From: Hermodice carunculata
Taxonomy: Eukaryota > Annelida > Polychaeta > Eunicida > Amphinomidae
Direction: 5' to 3'
Assembly (NCBI GenBank): GCA_964020975.1
Contig: OZ026612.1
Location: 135,042,763 to 135,106,762 of the forward strand
Length of the DNA stretch: 64,000 nucleotides
The notes beneath the pieces are model-generated. The model searched no databases. It saw nothing but the letters and a program-made list of their open reading frames with translations, and was not told the DNA's origin. The first letter of the stretch is position 1, and each line of letters begins with the position of its first letter. The translations under genes and the position numbers were made by a program. Positions 12,401 to 24,940 of this stretch are shown here, one piece after another.

Positions 12401-12640
12401 GTCGAGTGAAACATTGTTGGAAATGTAGCTTTTGTAAGGGTAAAAAACTTATTAACTAGGTCAAGACATTCCACATCCTAATTTATAACAATTTTTTTCA
12501 ATTTGGGCACGTATCAGTTAATGCATAAGCAAGATGTGGGGCGCATGTTTGAACAAATCAGTTTTTCAGATTAGAGTTGAAGGTCAAATGGGCAGTTGGA
12601 ATGTATGGGTCATCTAGTGAATGCTCTGCACCCCACATTT
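12401..12640. other. Intergenic, no gene seen
   Basis: Flank to the right of the Penelope-like relic; no feature supported. Confidence 0.4.
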
Positions 12641-13650
12641 TTGAGTCAGGCCCAAATAACTTTAAGGACCTTTCAAGTGTATGGAAATCTATGTCGACAT
12701 CCATTTTGGTGGCACTATCAATAATTTTATGTAATATACAGGTCAAAATGTGAAAATCTTGTGGTCAGACCAGCATCCTGAATTTTTCATGGATCTTCAT
12801 GAAATTAAGTGGGATTGTAGCAGAGGTCAAAATCTCGGTTGCTTATGATACTAGTGCAGCCACCTATAATTTTATGGAAATTATGAGTCAAAACTTTGAA
12901 AAATAATTGAGTTAGACATGCCAAATTTATAGGATCTATAGATCATGTCCTATGCTAATATGTTCTTAAAGGTCAGTGACCTTCACGTATTTTGTAGGAT
13001 CACCAGACCTGTTAAGTTACAAGAAGTGATTTTGTAATGGTTGGGTGTAGTTTGGAAATTAATGGCAAAGAGAACTGAGCCTCCAGATCAAAATTGCACT
13101 TGAGTACATTGTATATATAAAACTACTTGGTGACCTACTTTTTGTGTAACCATGACCCAATGATGATATGAAAGCCCATTGCTAACATTGCAAATCAATG
13201 GGGATTGCAATAGTAAGTCACATTTTTGACTCCCCCCCCCCCCCAAGCCGTCAGCCAGATTCACTTCAAACTTGGTGGTGATGTACCAAGTCTTATCAAT
13301 ACTGTGAACATAGTCATGCTTCAATGTTTTTGGGAATTTTTATGATTTTGGGGCAAAATCACTAAGTCAGTTGCTTTGAAATTGCAAAGGGACACTTCTG
13401 CAGACTTTTAGACCTTATTTCTCCAACAGATGGCACTGCAATTAATTTTTTTGCTTTTTTAAGAATTTTTGTGTATTCACTTTTCCCGACTACTTCTCCC
13501 AAACTGTTGGTTGGATCTGCTTCAGATGTACTGAGAATGTAAATGGACTTGATCTCCACCAGATTTGTTCACTACATGGTGATGTTGACATTTTCTGATT
13601 TTTCAACAAATAATCAAAATTCCAAAAATTGGTAAGGGAATATGTTCATG
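12640..13650. repeat. Old dispersed repeats (two families adjacent)
   Basis: 12640-13030 shares ordered words with 8.4-8.6 kb. A C-run (about 13223-13235) follows. 13236-13650 is the second copy of the repeat at 10.13-10.45 kb ('agattcacttcaaa', 'gtaccaagt', 'tttttatgatttt', 'ttgctttgaaattgcaaa', 'ggacact'). No coding potential seen. Confidence 0.5.
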
Positions 13651-14217
13651 TTAGAAACAGTGATGATAGTCTCAAACAAAGGTGATTTTGATATTACTTT
13701 TAAGTTCACAGGACCATGTTTGTCAGTGAATGTAACGTCAGATGAACATATGACTGTCACATTCCTCTTGTTTTCTCTTTCAGGCTCATGATGAAAAGCT
13801 CACCAGAACATATTCTGATAGGCTGAGTATAAAGTGATGCCAATCTTTAATCCAAGCCCAGGAGAACATATCATTTTGATAGGGTCAGTATAAAGGTATG
13901 ACTGACAATCTTTAAACCTAAAGCAGTGAAAATCCTCAGCCAAGGCTCATCCAACTTTATCGTTCAACAGGATCAGTGTATAGCGATATCCATATCACCT
14001 GGACTAATCAGCTTAAAGCATATCAGTGTTTGCAGAGCACAAAGAATCAGGAAGTGTTCAGGATGGCAACTTTTTCTCCATGCACTGCAGGACAAAGCAA
14101 GTCTGCCTCACTGGCTCACCAGAACACAGAAAATGTTTCTCACCAGTTCAGCAAGACTCTGTATCAGACTCTTCTAAACAATCCAGATATTTCTATAAGG
14201 CCGAGATGAATCTGTAA
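13651..14217. other. Intergenic, left flank of the 28-bp minisatellite
   Basis: Three overlapping short open frames at 13926-14217 have no recognisable similarity. Words such as CTCACCAGAAC and AAAGCAAGTCTG faintly resemble the adjacent repeat unit, so this may be its degenerated edge. Confidence 0.4.
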
Positions 14218-15604
14218 ATTTCTGCCAGACTCCAAAGGGCAAGGAAAGTCTGGCAGGCTCCACAGGGCAGAGAAAGTCTGTCAGGCTCCACAGGACAGAG
14301 AAAATCTGTCAGGCTCCACAGGGCAGAGAAAGTCTGTCAGGCTCCACAGAGCAAAGAAAGTCTGTCAGGCTTCACAGGACAGAGAAAGTCTGTCAGGCTC
14401 CACAGGGCAGAGAAAGTCTGTCAGGCTCCACAGGGCAGAGAAAGTCTGTCAGGCTCCACAGGGCAGAGAAAGTCTGTCAGGCTCCACAGGACAGAGAAAA
14501 TCTGTCAGGCTCCACAGGACAGAGAAAGGCTGTCAGGCTCCACAGGGCAGAGAAAGTCTGTCAGGCTCCACGGGGCAGAGAAAGTCTGTCCGGCTCCACA
14601 GAGCAAAGAAAGTCTGTCAGGCTCCATTGGGCAGAGAAAGGCTGTCAGGCTGCACAGGGCAGAGAAAGTCTGTCAGGCTCCACAGGGCAGAGAAAGGCTG
14701 TCAGGCTCCACAGGACAGAGAAAGTCTGTCAGGCTCCACAGGGCAGAGAAAGTCTGTCAGGCTCCACAGAGCAAAGAAAGTCTGTCAGGCTTCACAGGAC
14801 AGAGAAAGTCTGTCAGGCTCCACAGGGCAGAGAAAGTCTGTCAGGCTGCACAGGGCAGAGAAAGTCTGTCAGGCTGCACAGGGCAGAGAAAGTCTGTCAG
14901 GCTCCACAGGACAGAGAAAATCTGTCAGGCTCCACAGGACAGAGAAAGGCTGTCAGGCTCCACAGGGCAGAGAAAGTCTGTCAGGCTCCACGGGGCAGAG
15001 AAAGTCTGTCCGGCTCCACAGAGCAAAGAAAGTCTGTCAGGCTCCATAGGGCAGAGAAAGGCTGTCAGGCTGCACAGGGCAGAGAAAGTCTGTCAGGCTC
15101 CACAGGGCAGAGAAAGGCTGTCAGGCTCCACAGGACAGAGAAAGTCTGTCAGGCTCCACAGGGCAGAGAAAGTCTGTCAGGCTCCACGGGGCAGAGAAAG
15201 TCTGTCTGGCTCCACAGAGCAAAGAAAGTCTGTCAGGCTGCATAGGGCAGAGAAAGGCTGTCAGGCTGCACAGGGCAGAGAAAGTCTGTCAGGCTGCACA
15301 GGGCAGAGAAAGGCTGTCAGGCTCCACAGGACAGAGAAAGTCTGTCAGGCTCCACAGGGCAGAGAAAGTCTGTCAGGCTCCACAGGGCAGAGAAAGTCTG
15401 TCTGGCTCCACAGAGCAAAGAAAGTCTGTCAGGCTCCATAGGTCAGAGAAAGGCTGTCAGGCTCCACAGAGCAAAGAAAGTCTGTCAGGCTGCACAGGGC
15501 AGAGAAAGTCTGTCAGGCTGCACAGGGCAGAGAAAGGCTGTCAGGCTGCACAGGGCAGAGAAAGTCTGTCAGGCTCCACAGGGCAGAGAAAGGCTGTCAG
15601 GCTT
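14218..15604. repeat. 28-bp minisatellite, about 50 copies, with 420-bp higher-order period
   Basis: Tandem array of a 28-bp unit (core TGTCAGGCTCCACAGGGCAG then AGAAAG). Variants of the unit (GGCTGCACAGGG, CCACAGAGCAAAG, CTTCACAGGACAG, CCACGGGGCAG) recur in the same order at a spacing of exactly 420 bp (15 units): 14341-14760 and 14761-15180 are nearly identical. Since 28 is not a multiple of 3, a frame through the array cycles every 84 bp; the open frame at 14627-15049 is taken as an artefact. Confidence 0.97.
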
Positions 15605-15908
15605 AGCAGATTGTTTTTGTGACACATGAGGGCAAGCCAGATGCCAATTAAGGTTTAGGATGATAAGGCAGATTTCTCGTGGGATTGTCAATGTGGATGA
15701 AAGTAGCTATTGTATGAATAGTCAGGAAAGTTTAACATAAATTTCAATATGTGTAAAGGAAAAATTGTTGCCTAACCTGAGAAAATCATAGAAGTAAGAG
15801 GATAAAAGATCCCACATAAAAAATACAAACAGCCTGAAAGTGTTTGCTGATATACAGCTACATGCACAGCAGATGGAAGGAGTATCTTTACAGAATACAA
15901 GACTAAAT
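15605..15908. other. Intergenic, no gene seen
   Basis: Flank of the minisatellite; no feature supported. Confidence 0.45.
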
Positions 15909-16148
15909 TTAGCCTTTCAGTGCTAATCACGTCTTAAGTTGATATACTTAAGTCAAACTAGTCTGAATTATCATTAGGATCCTTGATTCGTATTCCTTGT
16001 AAAAAGGCCTTTCATTCAAGTACCATTATGCCTCTAGTTTCAGAGAGAATACCCGAAGTCAACAGCTTTTCTTGGCATGCATTGTGCCCAATGCGCGCCG
16101 AGAAAATCTGTTGACTCAGTCCAAAATTTGGCACTTAAAGAGTTCAAC
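15909..16148. mobile_element. Hairpin-bearing MITE, GTCAACAGCTTT family, copy 2 (inverted relative to copy 1)
   Basis: Left end AGCCTTTCAGTGCTAATCA and right end TTGGCACTTAAAGAGTTCAA match the family ends. The internal inverted repeat GTCAACAGCTTTTCTTGG / CCGAGAAAATCTGTTGAC is at 16051-16115. Confidence 0.65.
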
Positions 16149-18239
16149 TACAAACTTCAACATTTTGATGATATACAGGTACCCGTACATAGATAGCAGA
16201 TTGAGAGGGTACCATACTATACAGGGCTAAAATAAAATCTCTCTTAAACCTTGCAACAATATTTCACAAGGTGAGGCTAAAAAGCTCTGGAGTATTTGCG
16301 TAAAAAATAATAACGTTCAAGCAATACGAGATGAATGATTTCTCACAGCCTGACCTAGATGAGGCCTCCAAGTCCTCTGTGCTAATGATCCCCATTAATT
16401 TAGGCTATGACACCATCTCCTGCACAGAATTATGAACATTTCCAGACGATTCTACACCCTATAAATAGGGTCATGTAGCTGCATAAGTAGAGCATCTCTT
16501 GCTGGTAAAACAAATGAAAGTGTAAGAAAACAAAAAATAAGAAAGCAGACACTCGGCATTGAAAACAAGCCAGGCTCCATACCTACAGATGAGGGCAATG
16601 GTGAGTACAGGAACAACTTTAACACTGGTGGGATATGAGATACCTGGCAAAGCTGCCACAAGAGGTCAGTGCTTTTACATGCTCACAATACTTTCAATGT
16701 GGGTCAGTTGTTGACTTTTCAAGTCAACAGATTTCTAGCCATTTCAAATTTAGTTAACAAATGCCTTTTGAGAGGTGAAATCACGAAACCCTGTTATATT
16801 AGATCTAAAACTGTTGGTTAACTGGAGAATTTAAGCAGGATCGATGATCAAGTTGTTGTATGGAGGATATTGATGCATCACGTCTTGTCTCCAAACCCAA
16901 GACAGGGAACTTTCTTTGAAGCAGCATTTACTAAAGAGTAGTCTGCAATATCATGAAGTTATGAAATGAAAGTTTATGCTAAAAGTGGATTCAGTTCTTC
17001 AACCACTGGCAGTTTAATTTTATGGTTGAAACATATGTTGACTTTTCAATGGAGAATGTAAAAAGATTAACAAAAGAAAAGTATAAGCTGTTGACAGTTA
17101 CTGTTTCCAGTACTTTTTAATTCCTATGAGTAAGTAAGCATCAACAAAGTTTTATTAATAGGTAAACATGAGATGCTTCCAAAAAAGAAAAAAAAAGACC
17201 TCAGCAAAGTTGCCTATATATATATTTGGAGTTAATGTACTTGAGATAGTTCATTGAGACAGCTTGGCATTTAGCCAGATCGAGGTGATATTATAAGAAG
17301 TGCTTGGAATGCTACACACTAAAAAGGGAAGTACAATTTGTGATGATCAAAATCAAATACAAGCAACAAATAGGGTGATGCAGCAGGTCAGTATGTAGGA
17401 TGTACTGTCCTTCTAAACCTTCACTTTCACCAGTCAGAAAGTGACTTCAGTCAACAAGATGAGTGCCTTGTGAAGACATCGGTGAGGTCACCACTGTCAA
17501 GTGGACACATTTAGGGCAGATCAGATCATATAATACTTGATCACTGTACATACACCTATTAACTCTTACACTGCTTAAACGATCATTAGTTGACGCCTTT
17601 TTTATTAGTGGATAACTGCTACATGACTGGACATCTGTAGACCTGACCATCATTTAGTCTGGTTGCTCAGCTTTCAACTTTTATACATTTAATCTGCTTC
17701 TCTACAAATCATCATAAAAATATTGGGGTAACCAAAAAGGACATGGTATTTAGGAGTTAACAGTTTAGGTATTTGCAGACACTGGGAGGTTTGTCTTGCA
17801 TCAGGTCCACTCAGCAAAGACAAGATAAAATAACCAGGACACTTACAATCACCTTTATCTGTTAATCTGGTTATGAAACAGTAAGTTGACACCTCACCAT
17901 CTCTCATCTTTTTTCTATCAAAAAGGTTAAAAAAATGCTTCTTTTTTAAGGAGATCATGACATAGATGCTAACTTTGAAACAAAGATTGTTCCTGTGGCA
18001 AGGTAATTAAGTTACATATACTGTGAAGAAATCTTTGAGACTTGATATTAATAGTAACAGGTACATGAGTACTTGGGGGTGGAAAGGGGGGGGGGGGGGG
18101 CTGCAGATATATGTATGTACATGTTTACACCTCTTATCAGTCCATTAGGATTAACAAAGCACAAGGCTCCTGCTATACACCAAGCTGTACGGGCTACTTA
18201 GAAATTCCACAATGTTGTTACATTAGTTTACATTGAACA
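16149..18239. other. Intergenic, no gene seen
   Basis: No supported gene. A G-run of about 15 lies at 18087-18101. Short open frames only. Confidence 0.5.
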
Positions 18240-18815
18240 GGAGGATGAGCCAATCTTGTAGACAGAAACCTAGATCTTTTTGAGGAGATTAATCATGTGT
18301 TATATGAAAGTGCTAGCTTTTTTCTATTCAAATTATCATGTGGATATGATATATGGAATAATTGTTCAGCGACTTCCATTTTCTAATTGAACCTAGTCTT
18401 GATAGAGCACAATAACTGTGTGCAACATTAAAGTTGTAGCTTTAAAACTTTTAAGTTATCATGTGAATATGACATTCATAATAATGGACCTGTGGTGTCG
18501 GGGATCAAGTCAAGGTCATCCATCTTCAAATTTGAACTTAACTTACACCTTATAGAGGAATTCTATATTACATGTACCTTGTGTTTTATGAATTTGCCTT
18601 TCTTACTACATAGCTTTTTTCAAATTTTGAGGAAATAAAATACACAATAATTGGTCTGTGACATTGGAAGTCAGGTTAAGCCAATCCATCTTTGAGCTTG
18701 ACCTGAAGCTGTGTACAGCAGTACAACCTCGTTTAATATGAAAATGCTAGCTTTAAAAACTTTTTAAGTACCCACATAGAACTCAAATACACAATAATTT
18801 TGCTGTGATCATGGG
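18240..18815. repeat. Diverged tandem repeat, ~150-bp period
   Basis: About four imperfect units with shared words 'atgaaaatgctagcttt', 'cttttaagt.atcatgtg.atatgac', 'acacaataatt', 'ccaatccatcttt.a..ttgacct'. Similar in style to the GGTCAAGGTCA-type array in the SAAL1 intron at 45 kb. Confidence 0.45.
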
Positions 18816-18869
18816 TGATGAAAATCAAAACTGTAAAATTCGTTAAAAATCAGGGATCCAGAGCATCAC

Positions 18870-19110
18870 CAACTTGTGACTAACTTTGCCTAACCTTTCA
18901 ACAAGGTACATTCCCAAATTTCAGCACATTGTGCATGAAGGGTTTAGAGAAGTCCAAAATAGCAAAAACATAAAAAAATCATTAAAAATGAAGAGCCCCC
19001 CCCCCCCCCCCCCAACACACACACAATCACAGCACCACCTGTTGACCAAATTAAAGTCATGGGGTTTCCAGTGGTGACCCTCGCAATTTTGAAGCAATTA
19101 GCCAGGTGAG
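18870..19110. repeat. Dispersed repeat, inverted copy, with internal C-run
   Basis: Inverted relative to the copies at 10.13 and 13.23 kb. The C-run (about 18997-19013) directly follows 'aaaaatgaagag', equivalent to the T-run/G-run junction in copy 1. Confidence 0.5.
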
Positions 19111-19464
19111 TTTCAGAGATTTTTTAAGAGTGTATCAAAAATGAATATAGTGATTCATTAAAAATTTGTTTAAATTTTGTAGGTCTATCATATCATGCAA
19201 TATCAGAGATTCACATAAAAAAAGATGTTTGTGGCAAATTTGATAGGAGCATGTTGCTCAACGTATTGAATTGAGTGTCCTTTACTAATGTACTTAATGA
19301 CCTTGAAAAATAAGTCAAGGCCACCCTTTTTTACGACATCGAAGCATTGACCTAACACATTAATTGGTGTCAATTTTGTAATTATTCTATCTGAATTTAT
19401 TATCACAATAATGAATTTAATTGTTTTGTTTTTTTGACACCCATGATGTTAGTTCCACTTAATA

Positions 19465-20230
19465 CCACCATTGTATTTGTGTCTTTTTGCCCAGAACCAC
19501 TTCCTAGTAGTCAGTACCCTATTCCACAGTCCGAACTCTTTACTCTCCATAAGCTAACCTGTCCCTGTCTAACCTATATACATATGGAATTACTACTACA
19601 AATAAATTAAAGGGTCTTCAGCGGGTAACTACTCAACGTGTTTCGGAGCCTTTTACCCGTACATGTCTCTCTGAGTAGCGGCTCCTTGTCTAAGCTAAAT
19701 ATTCAGCAAAGACAACCCACATAATAAAGAATAAATATGAACGTGGCAAATGATGAATTAGCTAAATACGTGAAGTTATGCTTATAAATGCAGAGCTTCA
19801 TTATGAAAGAAGAATACCTGTCAAACAAACCATAATTACTAAATTTGTATAGTACAGGTTCAGATAAGAACAATTTGACTTACCCCTGAACCAATATGTA
19901 CCCTTTCTAGCTGGACAGCTTATCGTAGTTAAACCACCCGCCAGTGTATAACTGAAGTGGAAACAAGCTGGAGCCTTATATTCAGTCCCAGTGATAGTAA
20001 CATAAACAGTTGCAGCTAGACCACCTGTATAAACTAAGGGAAATCCTAACAAGGACTGCAACAATGGACATCCTGCACCAGAAATGTAAAACAAACTCTG
20101 TGATGACACCTACCCCTCAAACAATGAAGCTCTATTTAACTGCCAACCCTGAGTCAATGTATCAATGTAATGTAATGTGTCAGGTTTGTGACATTTGAGA
20201 AAATACTGTCAATTTTGAGTAAATGTGCAT
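19465..20230. repeat. Interspersed element, copy 1 (second copy at 53.7-55.1 kb)
   Basis: Ordered blocks shared with 53.73-55.1 kb in the same orientation: 'cacttcctagtagt', 'cagtccgaactctttac', 'acatgtctctctgagtagcg', 'aaatattcagcaaagacaac', 'ccctttctagctgga', 'accagaaatgtaaaacaaac'. The minus-strand open frame at 19801-20109 lies wholly inside it and is not a gene. Confidence 0.75.
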
Positions 20231-20399
20231 TTAGGCATGTCAGAAAAGAATGAAAGTCATTAGCATTTATGTCAAAAACATATTATCAAAACAATTTTTC
20301 TTAAGAGGATTTTGAGAACAATTAGGCAAGCTTGTAACTGTCGTCAGTAGCTGCTTGCTACCTGTAGCCCCTGGGGGTTTGACCTAACAGAAAACATGA

Positions 20400-21010
20400 C
20401 TCCACCCCACATTTTGTCTGTATGATGTTTTTGTCATAGTATAGATAGATGTGCCCAATTTAGGATGTAATGACTACATCAAAATCACTTCCTGCAATGC
20501 ACTCCCTTTGTGACTTTGAGAAAGTAGGCCAAGGTCATCCATATGCAACAGGCCAATGATAATTAGCCTAATGCATATAATTATGCATTAGGTCAATGAT
20601 CAAATTTTGTGTGACCTGGACCTATTTTTCAAACATTAAGCTAAATATTCAGCAAAGACAACCCACATAATAAAGAATAAATATGAACCTGGCAAATGAT
20701 GAATTAGCTAAATACGTGAAGTTATGCTTATAAATGCAACATTCTGTACTGGATACTAAATTTGACATGTTGAGAAATAAGAAGGCTACTACACCAAATG
20801 TACCACAAATGTCTATCATATAAAGAAGTTTGATTTCATAAGATGGGTGGCCTTGACCTACATTACTTTCTCAATGTAATGGAGGGAATGCATATCAGAA
20901 TATGATTTTATTGTGCCAATAACATTGAGATGGAACTGCTCAAATTACATCAAATATGTATCAGGCCACTCAATCAGAATATATGTCAGCAGAGGGTCAG
21001 ACTGAAGGGC
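20400..21010. repeat. Old dispersed repeat plus a 105-bp duplicated segment
   Basis: 20636-20740 duplicates 19691-19795 with about one mismatch. The surrounding 20450-20970 is the second copy of the old repeat seen at 8.7-9.0 kb. Confidence 0.6.
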
Positions 21011-21118
21011 CTTTTTTTCAAATCCCAAAATGGTTACATGCATCCTTACTCTTGAAGCTGCATTGGTGGGAAGGAAGCTCTACCAGGGAGCACTACACAA
21101 ACAAAAAACATTTAAAAA

Positions 21119-21183
21119 TATCTGACTGACTGACTGACTGACTGACTGACTGACTGACTGACTGACTGACTGACTGAATAAAA

Positions 21184-21280
<97 letters not shown>

Positions 21281-21298
21281 AAATAAATAAATAAATAA
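21119..21298. repeat. Compound tetranucleotide microsatellite (GACT)n(AAAT)n(CAAT)n(AAAT)n
   Basis: Four consecutive tetranucleotide tracts, each a one-base change from its neighbour, with clean switch points. Confidence 0.97.
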
Positions 21299-22036
21299 CA
21301 TCATGTTTGCTGTGATGTCACCTTTTCTTCCATAAAAAATAAATTAATCTTGATATAAACAAAATAACTACATTATAACAGAGATAAGGTTTATGTACAG
21401 AGCAGTTTATTTACAAACAACTGACACTGTAAGTACCAAAACATGCAGACAATGATGCTGATAGCTGACTGCTCTATGCCCATTGGGACACATCTTATGC
21501 AAGTCTGGGAAATGTGTCATCAGCAGTCCAGCAATCCAACCCCTTACATCATCCATCCTCTTGATCTGACATATCAAGATTGCACATTCCATCAAATACA
21601 ATTATGAGTGACTCATCAAATAAAACATGTTATGGTCGCAATCCTTGTCATAAACATGACAACATAGTGTACAGCAGCATCAGACCTGTCATCACTACCT
21701 TCAATCAGTCTTCATAAAGGCCAACAGTCTCCACAGTGCAATAATACAAAGGTAAAACAATTTTCTTTGTGCACAATAAGCTCACAGCTGCAGCAACTGA
21801 TGCTGACAGTTCCCCTGTTTATTTGCTTTATTCATTCAGTCCTACCATTCTCAAAAAAAACACCTGTCAAATAATCTGTTTCAGTGAACTTCACCCAGGA
21901 CCCAGGTAAATGGTCCCTCCATACAAATGTTCCACCAATGTTTGTCACAGGTGTCTGTCATGTTTGTTTTCAGTACAGGTGGACATTACATACAAATAAG
22001 TCCCTCCCCACAGGTGTCCTTCATGTTGGTTTTCAG
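21299..22036. other. Intergenic, no gene seen
   Basis: No supported gene. A short duplicated phrase (GTTTTCAGTACAG) near 21969 and 22030 flanks the MITE at 22039. Confidence 0.45.
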
Positions 22037-22038
22037 TA

Positions 22039-22218
22039 CAGTAGTCCCTCCTTTGAGAGACCGCCTCTAGTGCCACCCAGAAGGCGGTCACATAAAGCAG
22101 GTGGTCCCTCAAAGGAGGTATAAATAACATGAAAAGTACTACAGAGAGACCTGACAACTGTGGTCTCTCAAAGGAGGTGGTCTCCCAAAGGAGTGGTCTT
22201 TCAAAGGAGGGACTACTG
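22039..22218. mobile_element. MITE with CAGTAGTCCCTCC ends and TA flanks
   Basis: 180 bp with long terminal inverted repeats (CAGTAGTCCCTCCTTTGAGA at left, its near-perfect complement at right) flanked by TA on both sides. The CAGT...ACTG ends and TA target site fit a Tc1/mariner (pogo-type) non-autonomous element. Confidence 0.8.
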
Positions 22219-22617
22219 TACAGGTAGACATTACATGTAGAGCTGTCTTTCACTGGCCAGTGGCAGAGACCTTTAACGGCAGTGGCATTGGTCCCTCAAA
22301 GCAGGATACAAGCATATGCATGGAAGACCACCACTTCCATAAAACATGTAGCTTCAAGAATAGCTAGCCAAACTTGCAATATATATACTTGTGAATGTTT
22401 CTTACTGAACAAGACAAACAAAAAATTTATTGTTTCAATCTGCATGCTTGTATTTTGATGCTTTACAGTTTTGAAATTTTGCGGACAATATGCAGAATAC
22501 TAATTTTAACAAAAAATTTTATGCAGAATATAAAATTTATGTGATAACACAACAAAACATGAAAATATTTAAAATGAATACATAATAACCCTTCAAGCTG
22601 CACTTATGGCTTTTTAT

Positions 22618-23535
22618 TCTCTTCAGTTTACTGACTGTAGAAAGAGGGTCCCTTCAATTCACATGTCATGTCTGCTAACTGTAAAAAGGTCCCTTCATAG
22701 GTCATGTTGTCTGCTGACTGACGAAAGGTCTCTTCATAGGTCATGTCTGCTGACTGTAGGTCTCTTCATAGGTCATGTTGTCTGCTGACTGTAGAAAGAA
22801 GGTCTCTTCATAGACCATGTTGTCTGCTGACTGTAGAAAGAAGGTCCCTTCATAGGCCATGTTGTCTGCTGACTGTAGAAAGAAGGTCCCTTCATAGGTC
22901 ATGTTGTCTGCTGACTGTAGAAAGGTTTCTTCATAGGTCATGTCTGCTGACTGAAGAAAGGTCTCTTCATAGGTCATGTTGTCTGCTGACTGTAGAAAGG
23001 TCTCTTCATAGGTCATGTCTGCTGACTGTAGGTCTCTTCATAGGTCATGTTGTCTGCTGACTGTAGAAAGAAGGTCTCTTCATAGGCCATGTTGTCTGCT
23101 GACTGTAGAAAGAAGGTCCCTTCATAGGCCATGTTGTCTGCTGACTGTAGAAAGAAGGTCCTTTCATAGGTCATGTTGTCTGCAGACTGTAGAAAGGTCT
23201 CTTCATAGGTCATGTCTGCTGACTGAAGAAAGGTCTCTTCATAGGTCATGTTGTCTGCTGACTGTAGAAAGGTTTCTTCATAGGTCATGTTGTCTGCTGA
23301 TTGTAGAAAGGTCTCTTCATAGGTCATGTTGTCTGCTGACTGTAGAAAGGTCTCTTCATAGGTCATGTCTGCTGACTGTAGAAAGAAGGTCCCTTCATAG
23401 GTCATGTCTGCTGACAGTAGAAAGAAGGTCCCTTCATGGATCATGTTGTCTGCTGACTGTAGAACGAAGGTCCCTTCATAGGTCATGGACTGTAGAAAAA
23501 AGGTCACTTCATAGGTTATGTTGTCGGCTGACAAC
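22618..23535. repeat. ~42-bp minisatellite with 272-bp higher-order period
   Basis: Units of 42 bp (GTCATGTTGTCTGCTGACTG then TAGAAAGAAGGTCCCTTCATAG) with 38-39-bp and shorter variants lacking GTT or AGA-type triplets or four bases. Two 272-bp super-units, 22739-23010 and 23011-23282, carry the variants in the same order. Open frames run along both strands but change frame between super-units, so no protein is called. Confidence 0.95.
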
Positions 23536-24940
23536 AATAATCACAAAGTGCAGACCTATGTTTTAACCAAGAGCACCACAACATTCATGGTGTCCCCTCA
23601 CCATACAGGGTGGGCACCCCTCAACACAGTATTTACTTGTTACAATTAGCCTTCACATGTAGACCAATACAACGGCTCATTTATATTTGCTGCAGGCCTA
23701 CCCTGGTGATACTGGCTTGCTGTGCATCACCGACATGGCATGGCCAGATGTGTTCATCAAGCAGTAGACAACATCAGTTTACCGAATTGCAAGTTTACAT
23801 CATTCAGTTATATCCCCAACTCTCTCTGTAAATGTCGGCCCACTGCAATATGTATTTGTACTTTGCATAGGTGTTAACCCCCAAATATGCGTGACCCCTA
23901 TGCTCTTGTAAAAAGTGTATGAAATTAAAGAAAAAAAGTCACTTTTGCCCAAAAAAAACTGTCATTTTAAAGAATGTTTTGAGTCTCTAAAACAGGAGAT
24001 TCATGCTGAAAACGGGACAGTTGACAGCTACATGTATGACTTAAGCAGACAGTAAATAGACTGTAGAACTGAACTGATTAAAAGTATGTTTCACTTGTAT
24101 TCCCATTACCAATTCATAAGAAGAAAATTTACATCATTTTGGTTGTTTAGTTGCAAAAAAACCTAGAAAACACAGAAACACTCCAAAACATGAGCCCAAA
24201 TATCTGACTAATCTCCACAGTGATTCCACTTGTTGTTGCAGACTAATGTCCATTACATCAAGCAATGTCATAGATCAGCACAAGATTTAAACTGGCAGTA
24301 CAACTGTGGTGCACATGGGAGGGGGGGGGAGAGGCTGTTTATGTTGTATGGACCTATGGGGCAGAATGACCTCACGTCATTACAGTAGATCAGCATATCA
24401 TCTGATAGTTGTGGTCAATGACACTATCGGTACAGCCTACCCCCGACATAACAGTTGTTAAATGCTCAAAACAGAGGTGAATTAAAATGCGATGCATTAC
24501 TGGCATTCAACTGTGTTCTTTATAGCCCGTTCCCCCTTAAACCTGTTGCAGGGAAAATTTAATCTGCTTCGTTGTTTTGTATTTTTTTTTATTAATTTTC
24601 GTAAAAGGCGAAATGTAGATGCTGACTATGAGAATAGTATGTCCACAGAGAGATGCTGAGTCAATCATAATTTCAAGGGGATAAGGCTAACCATTCTAGC
24701 AGCAGGCTGGCACTCTTACATTCATCACAGAAGAACCAATGCACGTGGCCGCTTGCTGTAGTGACCTGTAAACTGCGTGACAACATGCTGCCAGCAGAAT
24801 GGTGTACAGTTCACGGAAGTACTAGCTTTTAGTGCTGAGGGGCGAAACCTACAAACATGCTTATTTAAACCTTACTTATACAACTCATACCTTCAGAATT
24901 GTGTATAAGTTCTAGAAGTACCAGCTTTTAATACTAGCAA
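23536..24940. other. Intergenic, no gene seen
   Basis: No supported gene. The stretch 24525-24720 (CCCCCTTAAACCTGTTGCAG..., GAGTCAATCATAA) is a faint relative of the GTCAACAGCTTT hairpin family. Confidence 0.45.

Noticed and set aside
14627-15049. 140-codon open frame with Gly/Ser/Arg/Gln-rich repeats
   Set aside because: It lies wholly in the 28-bp minisatellite; the frame cycles through all three readings every 84 bp, and there is no splice or start context.
19801-20109. 102-codon minus-strand frame resembling a membrane or secreted protein
   Set aside because: It is part of the interspersed element; the equivalent segment at 54.7-55.0 kb is not open, so there is no sign of coding constraint.
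23013-23566. Open frames of 174-183 codons on opposite strands with ADNMTYEETFLQS-like or CCLLTVERRSLHR-like repeats
   Set aside because: Both strands are open simply because the unit lacks stops; the two 272-bp blocks are in different frames, so a coding array is unlikely.
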